Positions 16,829-26,609 of a stretch of 64,000 bases of DNA are shown one piece after another. Made by a program: the position numbers and the translations under genes. This stretch comes from Trinickia dinghuensis (GTDB lineage: Bacteria > Pseudomonadota > Gammaproteobacteria > Burkholderiales > Burkholderiaceae), in contig NZ_QRGA01000014.1 of the NCBI RefSeq assembly GCF_003367175.1, forward strand, positions 186,001-250,000. Direction: 5' to 3'. How positions within the stretch are numbered: position 1 is the stretch's first letter; every line of letters starts with the position of its first letter. The notes beneath the pieces are model-generated. The model saw only the letters and a list, made by a program, of their open reading frames with translations, was not told the origin of the DNA and made no database searches.

Positions 16829-17596
16829 ATGCATAAGCTTTTCATCGACGATCTGCACAAGCACTACGGCAGCAACGAAGTCCTCAAGGGCGTTTCTCTC
16901 GAGGCCAAGGCCGGCGACGTGATCAGCGTGATCGGCTCGTCGGGCTCGGGCAAGAGCACGATGCTCCGCTGCATCAACTTTCTCGAGCAACCGAGCGCCG
17001 GGCGCATCTACGTCGACGGCGAAGAGGTAAAGACGAGCAAGGACAAGGCAGGCGGGCTGCGCGTGTCCGATCAGAAGCAACTGCAGCGGATTCGCACGAA
17101 GCTGTCGATGGTGTTTCAGCACTTCAATCTTTGGGCGCATATGAACGTGCTCGAGAATGTGACCGAAGCGCCGATGCACGTGCTGGGCCTTGCCCGCAAG
17201 GAAGCCGAGGAACGGGCCCGCATGTATCTCGAGAAAGTGGGGCTCGCGCCTCGGCTCGAGAAGCAGTACCCCTCGCATTTGTCGGGCGGCCAGCAGCAGC
17301 GTGTCGCGATCGCGCGCGCGTTGGCGATGAACCCCGACGTGATGCTGTTCGACGAGCCGACTTCCGCGCTCGATCCCGAACTCGTCGGCGAAGTGTTGAA
17401 GGTCATGCAAAAGCTCGCCGAGGAAGGCCGCACGATGATCGTCGTCACGCACGAGATGGGGTTTGCGCGGAACGTGTCGAACCACGTCATGTTCCTGCAT
17501 CAAGGGCGCGTGGAAGAAGAAGGCGCGCCGCAGGAAGTGTTCGGCAACACCAAGAGTGAACGGCTTCGGCAGTTCCTGGCGGGAAGTCTGAAGTAG
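16829..17596 (+). CDS. hisP: Histidine/basic amino acid ABC transporter ATPase HisP
   Basis: The 255-residue ATPase energises the HisQM channel. It shows Walker [11 protein letters not shown]-loop [11 protein letters not shown], signature LSGGQQQR, Walker B VMLFDEP, the D-loop SALD and switch His in VTHEMGF. The short insertion after Walker A ([15 protein letters not shown]) is typical of HisP compared with GlnQ. It is last in the operon and is followed by a hairpin without a T tract. With no linked binding protein, it must be served by one encoded elsewhere. Confidence 0.94.
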   Translation: MHKLFIDDLHKHYGSNEVLKGVSLEAKAGDVISVIGSSGSGKSTMLRCINFLEQPSAGRIYVDGEEVKTSKDKAGGLRVSDQKQLQRIRTKLSMVFQHFNLWAHMNVLENVTEAPMHVLGLARKEAEERARMYLEKVGLAPRLEKQYPSHLSGGQQQRVAIARALAMNPDVMLFDEPTSALDPELVGEVLKVMQKLAEEGRTMIVVTHEMGFARNVSNHVMFLHQGRVEEEGAPQEVFGNTKSERLRQFLAGSLK

Positions 17597-17616
17597 GACG
17601 CGCGTAAGCGCGACAA

Positions 17617-17648
17617 GCGAGTTTGCCGCTCAATCACGGCAAACTCGC
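17617..17648 (+). terminator. Hairpin after hisP
   Basis: A perfect 12-bp stem (GCGAGTTTGCCG / CGGCAAACTCGC) with an 8-base loop begins 20 bases after the hisP stop. No T run follows, so it may stabilise the mRNA 3' end or assist Rho-dependent termination. Confidence 0.6.
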
Positions 17649-18311
17649 GGAAACGATGAGCAAGCCTTCCAGGAATTCGCTAGCCGCGAGCGAGTCGCAT
17701 CCCTGCGTCGTACCGGTGACAGCCGTCACCCTCCAACTATCCCCGCATCCCCACTCGAAACGTCAAACGTATCGGCCCCCCCCGCCGACGCCCCCGCTCG
17801 GCCATGTCGAGGATCCGCACCGGCGCCCGCACCATTCGCGATCATCATCCGAATCGCTACCGCACATCGGTACCTTCTCCAATATTTCCCGTCAATCCAC
17901 AAATTCCTCGACGATAACTTCACGCAACATGTGCGTCCTTTGTGGGACTACGGCCCGCAAGGCCTCGCGGGCCTCCGCGTCAGCCTGTCCCAGCATATGA
18001 ATATGGCAATTAAGAGACATCTTCTAGCAAGACTACGATTTGCTTGGCCACCGGGATGTATTTTTGCTAAATTAGTAACCAAAGTAGCAAAACAAAGTTC
18101 TGCAAATGTAGTTTTACTTCAAACGAGGAGACACCGCCCCACGAGCGGCCTCGGACCAGAGCGCAGCCCGTCCGGCCCACCAAGCCAGCAGCCCGCCCTC
18201 GCGCGTTCCGATGGATCTCCCTGATACCGATTCCCGCCCGGGCGATGCTCTCGCGCCCGGGCGCTATTAGCAGTAGTGGCATCACACTTGACAGGGTAAA
18301 TGGAGGAGAAG
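17649..18311 (+). promoter_or_regulatory. Long intergenic region and AT-rich leader of the porin gene
   Basis: About 660 bases without a convincing gene. The first half is GC-rich with a C8 run near 17780. From about 17990 to 18125 the base composition drops sharply to AT-rich. An inverted repeat TTTTGCTA / TAGCAAAA (18062-18069 and 18085-18092, 15-base spacer) lies in the AT-rich part. A GGAGGAG ribosome binding site (18302-18308) precedes the porin ATG at 18312. Long AT-rich leaders are common before porin genes. I could not fix the promoter hexamers with confidence. Confidence 0.45.
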
Positions 18312-19400
18312 ATGAAGAAAGTTATGCTCGCCGCAGCGCTCATGTCGGCTGGCGTCATCGCTCACGCGCAAAGCAGCGTGACGTTGTACGGCCGTATCGA
18401 TGCAGGTCTCGAGTACATGTCGGGCATCCCCAACGCCACCGGCGGCGGTTCGAGCTCGCGTTTCCGCGCGGAAAGCGGTGACTGGGGCACGAGCCTGTGG
18501 GGCATGAAGGGCGTGGAGGACATCGGCGGCGGCAACCAAGTCGTGTTCAAGTTGGAAAACGGCTTCAACGCGATGACCGGCGGCCTGCAGAGCACTCTCT
18601 TCAATCGTTGGGCGACGGTCGGCCTGTCCAATGAGAACTACGGCACGTTCACGATGGGCCGTATGCTCTACATCTCGAACGGCGTGTGGGACTTCGATCC
18701 GTTCGGTCAATCGAGCTGGTCGTCGGCATCGCTCGTGCGTGGCCGCAACTGGCCGCAGTCGAGCAATAACGTTGCGTATCAATCGCCGAAGTGGAACGGC
18801 TTCGACTTCTACGGTCAGTACTCGCTGTCGAACGACACGAACTGGAACGGCAACAACGCAGCGGGCCAAGGTCGTGAAGACGGCCTGCAACTGACGTACA
18901 CGAACACGCTGTTCCAAGTGCGCGGCATTTACGACGAAATCCGCAACCCTGCAAACGGCACGCTCAACGGCACCGACGGCGCATTCTCGTACTCGCGCGA
19001 GTACACGGCCGCCGCGAACGTGTTCCTCGGTCAATTCAAGCTGCAGGGCGCATACCAAGCGATCCGTACGTCGGGCGCCAAGGGTCTGGGCATCGGCACG
19101 CCGTCGTCGCTCGATCACGAATGGGGCGGTGTCGTGTGGCAAGCCACGCCTGCTCTGGCAGCGATCGGCGCGGTGTATCACGTCAACGGCAACAACGGTG
19201 CCGGCAACGCGACGATGTATACGATCGGCGGCTCGTACAACCTGTCCAAGCGCACGCTGCTCGACATCCAAATCGCATCGGTCCACAACAGCAAGAACGC
19301 CAACTTCAGCTTGGAAGCGAACGGTGTCTCGAACCCGGACAACCCGCTGGCCGGTCACAGCCAATCGGGCGTCTACGCCGGCATTCAGCACTCGTTCTAA
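18312..19400 (+). CDS. Gram-negative outer-membrane porin (Burkholderia/Neisseria type)
   Basis: The 362-residue product has a signal peptide ending AHA (about 1-18), the porin N-terminus QSSVTLYGRIDAGLEY, the loop-3 region and repeated amphipathic strands. It ends with YAGIQHSF, whose terminal Phe is the outer-membrane assembly signal. Such proteins form 16-stranded trimeric general porins for small solutes. The ATG at 18312 was taken, not 18300, because the GGAGGAG ribosome binding site lies between them. The loops are rich in Asn and Gly, and the codon use is skewed as in highly expressed genes. A strong terminator follows. It is monocistronic. Confidence 0.95.
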   Translation: MKKVMLAAALMSAGVIAHAQSSVTLYGRIDAGLEYMSGIPNATGGGSSSRFRAESGDWGTSLWGMKGVEDIGGGNQVVFKLENGFNAMTGGLQSTLFNRWATVGLSNENYGTFTMGRMLYISNGVWDFDPFGQSSWSSASLVRGRNWPQSSNNVAYQSPKWNGFDFYGQYSLSNDTNWNGNNAAGQGREDGLQLTYTNTLFQVRGIYDEIRNPANGTLNGTDGAFSYSREYTAAANVFLGQFKLQGAYQAIRTSGAKGLGIGTPSSLDHEWGGVVWQATPALAAIGAVYHVNGNNGAGNATMYTIGGSYNLSKRTLLDIQIASVHNSKNANFSLEANGVSNPDNPLAGHSQSGVYAGIQHSF

Positions 19401-19479
19401 GCGAGCGGCGTAGCCTAAAAGAACAGACTTAATCGAGTTTTACAGTTTCAAGTTTCACGCTGCTGCGAGAGGCGCGTAT

Positions 19480-19518
19480 CGGTGCGGTGTCCCGTCAGGG
19501 CATCGCACCGTTTTTTTT
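19480..19518 (+). terminator. Terminator of the porin gene
   Basis: Stem CGGTGCG / CGCACCG (19480-19486 and 19504-19510), with additional CCC/GGG pairing inside, is followed by eight T. It is the first strong stop after the porin gene. Confidence 0.88.
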
Positions 19519-19723
19519 GTGTCTTCGTTTTTGTGTTGTGCTGTTTTGTTTGGCGCCGTTGTGCCGGCTTGTGCCGTTGTACCGGCGCACAGCGGCGCGG
19601 TCGGTGCGGCTACCCGCAGATCCTCGCGCAAACCGAGGCGAGCGAACGCCATCCGCACGCGCGGCGGCCGCCCCTGCTCGTCGACGTCACGTTACGGCAC
19701 GGCTCATCAAAGAGCCTCGCCCG

Positions 19724-20119
<396 letters not shown>

Positions 20120-20157
20120 CTACCCCGCGGAGCCGACGGCCCCGCGGCGCCGCAGGT

Positions 20158-21852
20158 TCATTGAATCGGTTCGGTGAAGCGCGAGGTGATCGGATAGCGC
20201 CAGTCGCGCCCGAACGCGCGATGCGTGACGCGGATGCCGATCGGCGCCTGGCGCCGCTTGTATTCGTTGAGCTTGATCAGGCGCGTGACGCGCGCGACGT
20301 CTTCGCGCGCATAGCCGGCCGCGACGATCTCGGCCAGCGACTTGTCCTCTTCCATGTACATGCGCATGATCGCGTCGAGCACTTCGTAAGGGGGCAGGCT
20401 GTCCTGGTCGGTTTGGTTCTCGCGCAACTCCGCCGACGGCGCGCGCGTGAGAATCCGCTCGGGAATCACGTCGCGCTTGGCGAACGACGCCGCACCGTTG
20501 CGGTAGCGGCACAGCCGATAGACGAGCGTCTTGGCGATATCTTTGATGACGGCGAAGCCGCCCGCCATGTCGCCGTAGAGCGTGCAATAGCCGACCGCCA
20601 TCTCGCTCTTGTTGCCCGTCGTCAGCACGAGCGAGCCGAATTTGTTCGAGAGCGCCATCAACAGCGTGCCGCGAATGCGCGCCTGGATGTTCTCCTCGGT
20701 CGCGTCCTCGGGCAAGCCTTCGAACTCGTTCGAGAGCGCGCCGCGAAACGCATCCATCATCGGCGCGATCGCGATTTCGTCGTAGCGCACGCCGACGCGC
20801 CGCGCCATCTCGGCGGCATCGGACGTGGAGATATCGGCCGTATAGCGCGACGGCATCATCACCGCGCGTACGCGCTCCGCACCGAGCGCATCGCAGGCAA
20901 CCGCGAGCACGAGCGCCGAATCGACGCCGCCCGAGAGCCCGATGATCGCGCCGGGAAAACCGTTCTTGCCGATGTAGTCGCGCACGCCGAGCACGAGCGC
21001 AGCATAGACTTGCGCTTCGAGCGATTCCGCCGCGGCCACTTCCGCGGCGAGCGGACGGCCGTCTTCGAATTCGACGATCGCGTGGCCCTCGACGAACTGC
21101 GGCATCCGCGCAACCATCCGGCCTTGCCCGTCGAGCACGAACGAGCCGCCGTCGAAGATCAGTTCGTCCTGCCCGCCCACGAGGTTCACGTAGGCGACGG
21201 GCAGGCTCGTTTCCGCGACGCGGGAGCGCACGATGTCGACCCGCGTCGCGTCCTTGTTCATATGGAACGGGGAGCCGTTCGGGATCAGCAGCACCTGCGC
21301 GCCCGCCGCTTTCGCGAGTTGCGCGGCCGAAGCGTGCCACGCGTCTTCGCAAATGATGACCCCGTACTTCACGCCGTCGAGCGAGAAAACGAACGGCGTA
21401 ATGGCCGATGCGAAATAGCGCTTTTCGTCGAACACCTCGGTGTTCGGCAAATCCTGCTTCATGTAGGTGCCGGCGATCTTGCCGTCGACGATCAGCGAAG
21501 CCGCGTTGTAGGTATCGACGGGCGCCGCCCCGCGCTCGATCGGCCGGTTTGCATTACCATGACCGCTCGCCGCATCGGCGCTGCGGTGCGGATGGCCGAC
21601 GAGTACGTGAAGCCCGGCGAGCGGCTGCAGCTGCCGCGCCAGTTCGGCGAGCGCCGCGGCACTCGCCGCATAGAACGCCGGGCGAAGCAGCAAATCTTCG
21701 GGCGGATAGCCCGAAAGCGAGAGCTCGGGCGTGATCACGAGTTTGGCGCCGTCGCGGTGCGCGGCGCGCGCACAATCGACGATCTTCGCCATGTTGCCGG
21801 CGAAATCGCCGACGGTAACGTTGATTTGAGCTAAAGCGATACGGGTCTTCAT
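20158..21852 (-). CDS. nadE: Glutamine-dependent NAD+ synthetase
   Basis: NadE makes NAD+ from nicotinic acid adenine dinucleotide, ATP and glutamine in the last step of NAD synthesis. The 564-residue protein combines an N-terminal nitrilase-type glutaminase (about 1-275) with a C-terminal NAD synthetase (about 290-560). The glutaminase has catalytic Glu in ITPELSLSGY, Lys in MKQDLPNTEVF and Cys in IICEDAW; the synthetase has P-loop GLSGGVDSAL and TGNKSEMAVGY. ATG 21852 gives the canonical start MKTRIALAQINVTVGDFAGN. A much longer in-frame extension upstream is non-coding. glnB lies downstream on the same strand, linking NAD supply to nitrogen signalling. Confidence 0.95.
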   Translation of the reverse strand: MKTRIALAQINVTVGDFAGNMAKIVDCARAAHRDGAKLVITPELSLSGYPPEDLLLRPAFYAASAAALAELARQLQPLAGLHVLVGHPHRSADAASGHGNANRPIERGAAPVDTYNAASLIVDGKIAGTYMKQDLPNTEVFDEKRYFASAITPFVFSLDGVKYGVIICEDAWHASAAQLAKAAGAQVLLIPNGSPFHMNKDATRVDIVRSRVAETSLPVAYVNLVGGQDELIFDGGSFVLDGQGRMVARMPQFVEGHAIVEFEDGRPLAAEVAAAESLEAQVYAALVLGVRDYIGKNGFPGAIIGLSGGVDSALVLAVACDALGAERVRAVMMPSRYTADISTSDAAEMARRVGVRYDEIAIAPMMDAFRGALSNEFEGLPEDATEENIQARIRGTLLMALSNKFGSLVLTTGNKSEMAVGYCTLYGDMAGGFAVIKDIAKTLVYRLCRYRNGAASFAKRDVIPERILTRAPSAELRENQTDQDSLPPYEVLDAIMRMYMEEDKSLAEIVAAGYAREDVARVTRLIKLNEYKRRQAPIGIRVTHRAFGRDWRYPITSRFTEPIQ

Positions 21853-21960
21853 AGCAGTGAGCGGCAAGCGGCCGGTACGGCCGGATGACTCGGCGGAACG
21901 AACAACGGGCGAGCGGCAAGGCATAGGCGTCGCGTCGTCCCGAAGAACACGGTTAGAGAG

Positions 21961-23136
21961 TTGAAACAGGAACGCATCGATTATCGCATGGGGCTTCTCG
22001 ACTCGCCGCACGACGTCGACGCGCGCGAGTGGAACACGCTCGTCGCGCGCCAGGATCAGCCGACGCCGTTTCTGCGCCACGAGTTCTTGAGCGCGCTGAC
22101 GAGCACCCAGTGCGCGACCGACGAAACGGGCTGGGGGCCGCGCTTCGTCACGCTCGTCGAGCCCAGAACCGGCGCGCTGGCCGCCGCGGCGCCGCTTTAC
22201 GTGAAGAACCACTCCTACGGCGAATACGTCTTCGACTGGGCTTGGGCCGATGCCTATCAGCGCAACGGCCTCAACTACTACCCGAAGCTCGTCTGCGCCC
22301 TGCCGTTCACACCCGTGCAGGGCACGCGTCTGATCGCCGTCGACGATGCCGCGCGGCGGCAACTCGCTGCTACGTTAATTGCGCTCGCCGAGCAATCGGA
22401 TGTCTCGTCGCTGCACGTGCTGTTTCCGACCGAACAAGACGCCAGCACGCTCAGTGAACTCGGCATGATGCGGCGCGAAGCGATCCAGTTTCACTGGCTC
22501 AACGACGGCTATCGCGACTTCGACGCGTTTCTTTCGACGCTGGAACAGAAGAAGCGCAAGAATATTCGCGCCGAGCGGCGCAAGGTACGCGAGGCCGGCG
22601 TCACGTTCCGGCGCGTGCGCGGCGAGGACGCGAGCGATGCCGATTGGCGGTTCTTCAGCCGCTGTTATCGGCAAACGTACCGCGAGCATTTTTCATCGCC
22701 CTATCTGAATCTCGATTTTTTCCGCGCGATCGGACAATCGATGCCGGAGAACCTGCTGCTCGTCGTCGCCGAGCGCGCGGGGCGGCCGATCGCGAGTTCG
22801 CTGCTCGTCTATCAGCGCGACGACAAAACGGGCGGGACGCTATACGGCCGCTACTGGGGCGCGCTCGAACACGTGCCGTGCCTGCACTTCGAGACGGCCT
22901 ACTATCAGCCCCTCGAGTTCTGCATCGAGGAGAAGCTCGCCGTATTCGAGGGAGGCGCCCAAGGCGAGCACAAGATGGCGCGCGGCTTCATGCCGACGGT
23001 CACGCATTCGGCGCATTGGCTCGCGCACCCGGCGTTTTCCGATGCCGTCGCGCGCTTTCTCGACAACGAAGCGAATCAGATCCACGCGCATGTCGACGAA
23101 TTGCGCGAGCACGATCCCTTCAGAAAACGCGTTTAG
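21961..23136 (+). CDS. GNAT/FemAB-like acyltransferase (peptidogalycan biosynthesis protein family, COG3146)
   Basis: The 391-residue protein belongs to the FemAB-like family PF04339. It contains PFLRHEFLSALT near the N-terminus, LYVKNHSYGEYVFDWAWADAY, the basic helix LEQKKRKNIRAERRKV (about 196), and a C-terminal acetyl-CoA-type fold with YGRYWGALEHVPCLHFETAYYQP and the EGGAQGEHKMARGF signature. The family name suggests a role in cell-envelope aminoacylation, but the substrate is unknown. The assigned start is TTG 21961, with an AGAGAG ribosome binding site; ATG 21988 is an alternative. The gene is divergent from nadE by about 110 bases. Confidence 0.85.
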   Translation: MKQERIDYRMGLLDSPHDVDAREWNTLVARQDQPTPFLRHEFLSALTSTQCATDETGWGPRFVTLVEPRTGALAAAAPLYVKNHSYGEYVFDWAWADAYQRNGLNYYPKLVCALPFTPVQGTRLIAVDDAARRQLAATLIALAEQSDVSSLHVLFPTEQDASTLSELGMMRREAIQFHWLNDGYRDFDAFLSTLEQKKRKNIRAERRKVREAGVTFRRVRGEDASDADWRFFSRCYRQTYREHFSSPYLNLDFFRAIGQSMPENLLLVVAERAGRPIASSLLVYQRDDKTGGTLYGRYWGALEHVPCLHFETAYYQPLEFCIEEKLAVFEGGAQGEHKMARGFMPTVTHSAHWLAHPAFSDAVARFLDNEANQIHAHVDELREHDPFRKRV

Positions 23137-23182
23137 CGCTCGTCGGCGCGCCCGCGGACCGGCACGAAGGATCGATTCGAAG

Positions 23183-23461
23183 ATGACCTGGTTTCTCTAC
23201 CTGATCGAATGCGAGGACGGCAGCGTCTATACGGGCATCGCCACCGATGTCCAGGCGCGCTACGCCAAACATGTGTCCGGCAAGGGTGCGCGCTACACAC
23301 GCTCGCGCAAGCCCGTCGCGCTGCTTGCGTGGTTCGAACTCGCCGACCGTTCGAGTGCGTCGCGCGCCGAATATCGGGTCAAGCAGCTCTCGCCGGCCGA
23401 CAAGCGTGCGCTTGCGGCCGGCACGCGCACGCTGGCGTCGGTGCTGACGCTGACTTCCTGA
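23183..23461 (+). CDS. GIY-YIG domain protein (UPF0213/YhbQ-like)
   Basis: This 92-residue protein is essentially one GIY-YIG nuclease-fold domain. It has the first strand WFLYLIECEDGSVYTGIAT (here Y-T-G-I replaces the classic GIY/YIG), HVSGKGARYTRSRKPVAL, the catalytic-type Glu in SRAEYRVKQLS, and ADKRALAAG. The length matches E. coli YhbQ. Structure-specific nuclease activity is a family expectation and has not been shown here. It starts 46 bases after the acyltransferase and is convergent with ppa, with only one base between the stop codons. Confidence 0.9.
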   Translation: MTWFLYLIECEDGSVYTGIATDVQARYAKHVSGKGARYTRSRKPVALLAWFELADRSSASRAEYRVKQLSPADKRALAAGTRTLASVLTLTS

Positions 23462-23462
23462 C

Positions 23463-23990
23463 TTACTTCTTGAAGTTCGCGACGCCTTCGGTGATTTCCT
23501 TGTGGGCCGCGTCGATGCCAGCCCAGCCTTCGACCTTCACCCACTTGCCCTTCTCGAGCGCCTTGTATTGCTCGAAGAAATGCTTGATCTGATCTTTGAG
23601 GTAGCCGGGCACGTCGTCGATCGACTTCATGTGCGCCGTCATCGGGCACAGCTTGTCGTGCGGCACGGCGACGAGCTTCGCGTCGACGCCCGATTCGTCG
23701 GTCATCTGCAGCATGCCGAGCGCGCGCGAACGCACGACGCAGCCCGGGATCAGCGGGAACGGCGTGATGACGAGCACGTCGACGGGATCGCCGTCGCCCG
23801 AGAGCGTCTGCGGAACGTAGCCGTAGTTCACCGGGTAGCGCATGCCCGTGCCGATGAAACGATCGACGACGAGCAGGCCCAGTTCCTTGTCCGCCTCGTA
23901 CTTGACCGGGTCGCTTTGCGCCGGGATTTCGATGACGACGTTGAAGTCTTGCGGAAGATCCTTGCCCGCGGGGACGTGATTGAAGCTCAT
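23463..23990 (-). CDS. ppa: Inorganic pyrophosphatase (family I)
   Basis: Ppa hydrolyses pyrophosphate to phosphate, pulling biosynthetic reactions forward. The 175-residue protein has the soluble family I signature: [18 protein letters not shown] with the substrate Lys and Glu, [24 protein letters not shown] containing the metal-binding Asp cluster, and KVEGW near the C-terminus. ATG 23990 gives the typical N-terminus [13 protein letters not shown]. It is monocistronic and convergent with the GIY-YIG gene. Confidence 0.96.
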   Translation of the reverse strand: MSFNHVPAGKDLPQDFNVVIEIPAQSDPVKYEADKELGLLVVDRFIGTGMRYPVNYGYVPQTLSGDGDPVDVLVITPFPLIPGCVVRSRALGMLQMTDESGVDAKLVAVPHDKLCPMTAHMKSIDDVPGYLKDQIKHFFEQYKALEKGKWVKVEGWAGIDAAHKEITEGVANFKK

Positions 23991-24245
23991 AGCGTTCTCT
24001 TGAGGTCTTGAGGAAATGGAAAGGGGAAACGGGAAATCGCCTGGCTCGCGCCGCCGGATGCGGCAGCGGTGCATGGATGCTCGGACAACGCTCCGCAATG
24101 GGCGAGCGCGCGGCAAGCAGCCGGCAAGAAGCATTGCCCGCCATTATAGCCGAGCGACGGACACCACTTTACGTAGAGATAGCGCCATAATCGCCCCTGG
24201 TAACGTTTCGACTGACGGTTCTGACTCAAAAACGAGGGGCCTGGC

Positions 24246-25685
24246 ATGGAAGAAGCGAAGCATTTCATCGGCGGTAGCTGGGCGGCGCCGGCCGGCGGAG
24301 AGTCGATCGATATGATCGATCCGTCCGACGGTCAGCCCTTCACCCGCATCGCGCGCGGCAACGCCGCCGACATCGCAACGGCCGTCGCCGCGGCCCGCGC
24401 TGCTTATGACGGTGCGTGGGGACAAATGAGCGCAGCCGAGCGCGGGCGCGTCATGGCCGGGCTTTCGATGCTCGTGGCGGCCCGCGGCGACGAACTCGGC
24501 CGGCTCGAGGCGCGAGACACCGGCAAGCCGCTGCGCGAGGCGCGCGCCGATGCCGCGGCCCTCGCCCGCTACTTCGAGTTCTACGCCGGCGCGTGCGACA
24601 AGCTGCACGGCGCGACGCTGCCCTACCAGTCGGGCTACATGGTGATGACCGTGCGCGAACCGCACGGCGTCACGGGCCACATCGTGCCGTGGAACTATCC
24701 GATGCAGATCTTCGGGCGCAGTGTCGGCGCCGCGCTCGCCGCCGGCAACGCCTGCGTCGTCAAACCCTCCGAGGACGCCTGCCTGTCGTTGCTGCGCGTG
24801 GCCGAACTGGCGGCCGAAGCCGGCTTGCCCGCCGGTGCGCTCAATATCGTCACCGGCTACGGCACGGAAGCCGGCGCCGCGCTCGCGCGCCACCCCGGCA
24901 TCGATCACGTTTCGTTCACGGGCTCGCCGAGCGTGGGCACGCTCGTCTCCCAATTGGCGGCCGAACACCACGCGCCCGTCACACTCGAACTCGGCGGCAA
25001 ATCGCCGCAAATCGTCTTCGCCGATGCCGATCTCGATGCCGCCTTGCCGACGCTCATGGCCGCCATCGTGCAAAACGCCGGCCAAACATGCTCGGCCGGC
25101 AGCCGCGTGCTGATCGAGCGAGGCGTCTACGCGCCGCTCGTCGAGCGGCTCGCCGCCGCATTCAGGGCGCTGAAAGTCGGCCCGAGCACGAGCGATCTCG
25201 ACTGCGGCCCGCTCATCAACGCGAAGCAGCACGGACGCGTTGCGCAATTCGTCGCCGACGCCGAACGCGACGGCATCCGCCTCGCGGCTCAGGGCGAGAT
25301 CGTGGCCGGCGCGCCGCGGGACGGGTTCTATCAACCGCCGACGTTGTTCGTCGACGTGCCCTCCGAGCATCGCATCGCCCAGGAAGAAATCTTCGGGCCC
25401 GTGCTCGCCGCGCTGCCTTTCGACGATGAGCAGGAAGCCTTGGCGCTCGCGAACGGCACGCGCTACGGGCTCGTCGCCGGCGTGTGGACGCGGGACGGCG
25501 CGCGTCAATTGCGCCTCGCGCGAGGCCTGCGCGCGGGCCAAGTCTTCGTCAACAACTACGGCGCGGGCGGCGGCGTCGAATTGCCGTTCGGCGGCACGGG
25601 ACGATCGGGCCACGGGCGCGAGAAGGGGTTCGAAGCGCTGTACGGTTTTACGACGCTCAAGACGATCGCCATTCGGCACGGTTAA
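24246..25685 (+). CDS. NAD(P)-dependent aldehyde dehydrogenase
   Basis: The 479-residue protein is a class-typical aldehyde dehydrogenase oxidising an aldehyde to the acid. It shows VPWNYPMQIFGRSVGAAL, VKPSEDA for cofactor binding, the Rossmann motif FTGSPSVGTLV, the catalytic general base Glu in LELGGKSP and the catalytic nucleophile Cys in GQTCSAGSRVL. The C-terminal EEIFGPVLAALPF and LPFGGTGRSGHGREKG motifs are also intact. It is the first gene of a cluster with an SDR and an MFS transporter, so it probably acts on an intermediate of an imported carboxylate or sugar acid. The precise substrate cannot be read from the sequence. Confidence 0.92.
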   Translation: MEEAKHFIGGSWAAPAGGESIDMIDPSDGQPFTRIARGNAADIATAVAAARAAYDGAWGQMSAAERGRVMAGLSMLVAARGDELGRLEARDTGKPLREARADAAALARYFEFYAGACDKLHGATLPYQSGYMVMTVREPHGVTGHIVPWNYPMQIFGRSVGAALAAGNACVVKPSEDACLSLLRVAELAAEAGLPAGALNIVTGYGTEAGAALARHPGIDHVSFTGSPSVGTLVSQLAAEHHAPVTLELGGKSPQIVFADADLDAALPTLMAAIVQNAGQTCSAGSRVLIERGVYAPLVERLAAAFRALKVGPSTSDLDCGPLINAKQHGRVAQFVADAERDGIRLAAQGEIVAGAPRDGFYQPPTLFVDVPSEHRIAQEEIFGPVLAALPFDDEQEALALANGTRYGLVAGVWTRDGARQLRLARGLRAGQVFVNNYGAGGGVELPFGGTGRSGHGREKGFEALYGFTTLKTIAIRHG

Positions 25686-25812
25686 GGCACCCGCAGGCTC
25701 ACCGGGTAGCGGCATGGGCGGCCGGAGGGCGATGACGCCGGCCTCGCAAGGACGAAACTCAGCGGAACGCATCGACATCGCTAAAGGCCCACGAGGCCAG
25801 GAGGAGGACACC

Positions 25813-26571
25813 ATGCGGTTGCAAGGCAAAACGGCTATCGTCACGGGCGCCGGCTCGGGCTTCGGCGAAGGCATCGCCAAGACGTTCGCCCGCGAAGGCG
25901 CGAGTGTCGTCGTCAATGATTTAAACGGCGCCGCCGCCGAGCGTGTCGCGAGCGAAATCGCATTGGCCGGCGGACGTGCGATCTCGGTCACGGGCGACGT
26001 CACCCGGATCGACGACTGGCATGCGCTGCGGCAGGCCGCGATCGACGACTTCGGCACGGTGCAAATCGTCGTCAACAATGCCGGCACCACGCATCGCAAC
26101 AAGCCTGTCGTCGAAGTGACCGAAGCCGAGTTCGACCGCGTCTACGCCGTCAACGTCAAAAGCATCTACTGGAGCGTGCAGACGTTCGTGCCGTACTTCC
26201 GCGAGCAAGGCGGCGGCGTGTTCGTCAACATCGCCTCGACCGCCGCCGTGCGGCCGCGCCCGGGCCTCGTTTGGTACAACGGCAGCAAGGGCGCCGTGGT
26301 CGTCGCGAGCCGCGCGCTCGCCGCCGAGCTCGGACCCGACCGCATCCGCGTGAACTGCGTGAACCCCGTCATCGGTGCAACGGGGCTGCTGACCGAGTTC
26401 ATGGGCTGCGAAGACACCCCCGAAAACCGCCGGCGCTTTCTCGCCGGCATCCCGCTAGGCCGCTTCTCGACGCCGGACGACGTCGCGAATGCCGCGCTCT
26501 ATCTCGCCTCCGACGACGCGGCGTTCATCACCGGCGTCAGTCTCGAGGTCGACGGCGGGCGCTGCGTCTGA
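25813..26571 (+). CDS. Short-chain dehydrogenase/reductase
   Basis: The 252-residue SDR has the cofactor motif TGAGSGFGEGIA, D58-like acidic residue after the second strand (VVNDLNG, suggesting NAD preference), NNAGTT, and the catalytic tetrad Asn-Ser-Tyr-Lys (VYAVNVKS, IASTAA, YNGSKGA). The C-terminal end GVSLEVDGGRCV is typical of classical SDRs close to glucose/3-oxoacyl dehydrogenases. A very strong AGGAGGAGG ribosome binding site precedes ATG 25813. It lies between the aldehyde dehydrogenase and the MFS gene, 38 bases from the latter, and is probably cotranscribed. Substrate unknown. Confidence 0.92.
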   Translation: MRLQGKTAIVTGAGSGFGEGIAKTFAREGASVVVNDLNGAAAERVASEIALAGGRAISVTGDVTRIDDWHALRQAAIDDFGTVQIVVNNAGTTHRNKPVVEVTEAEFDRVYAVNVKSIYWSVQTFVPYFREQGGGVFVNIASTAAVRPRPGLVWYNGSKGAVVVASRALAAELGPDRIRVNCVNPVIGATGLLTEFMGCEDTPENRRRFLAGIPLGRFSTPDDVANAALYLASDDAAFITGVSLEVDGGRCV

Positions 26572-26609
26572 CTTCACCCCACTATCACAACGAAGAGGAG
26601 ACAACGAAG

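Noticed and set aside
17623-18000. A 125-codon frame in the region after hisP
   Set aside because: The composition is low-complexity, there is no ribosome binding site and no recognisable domain, and the frame runs through the post-hisP hairpin.
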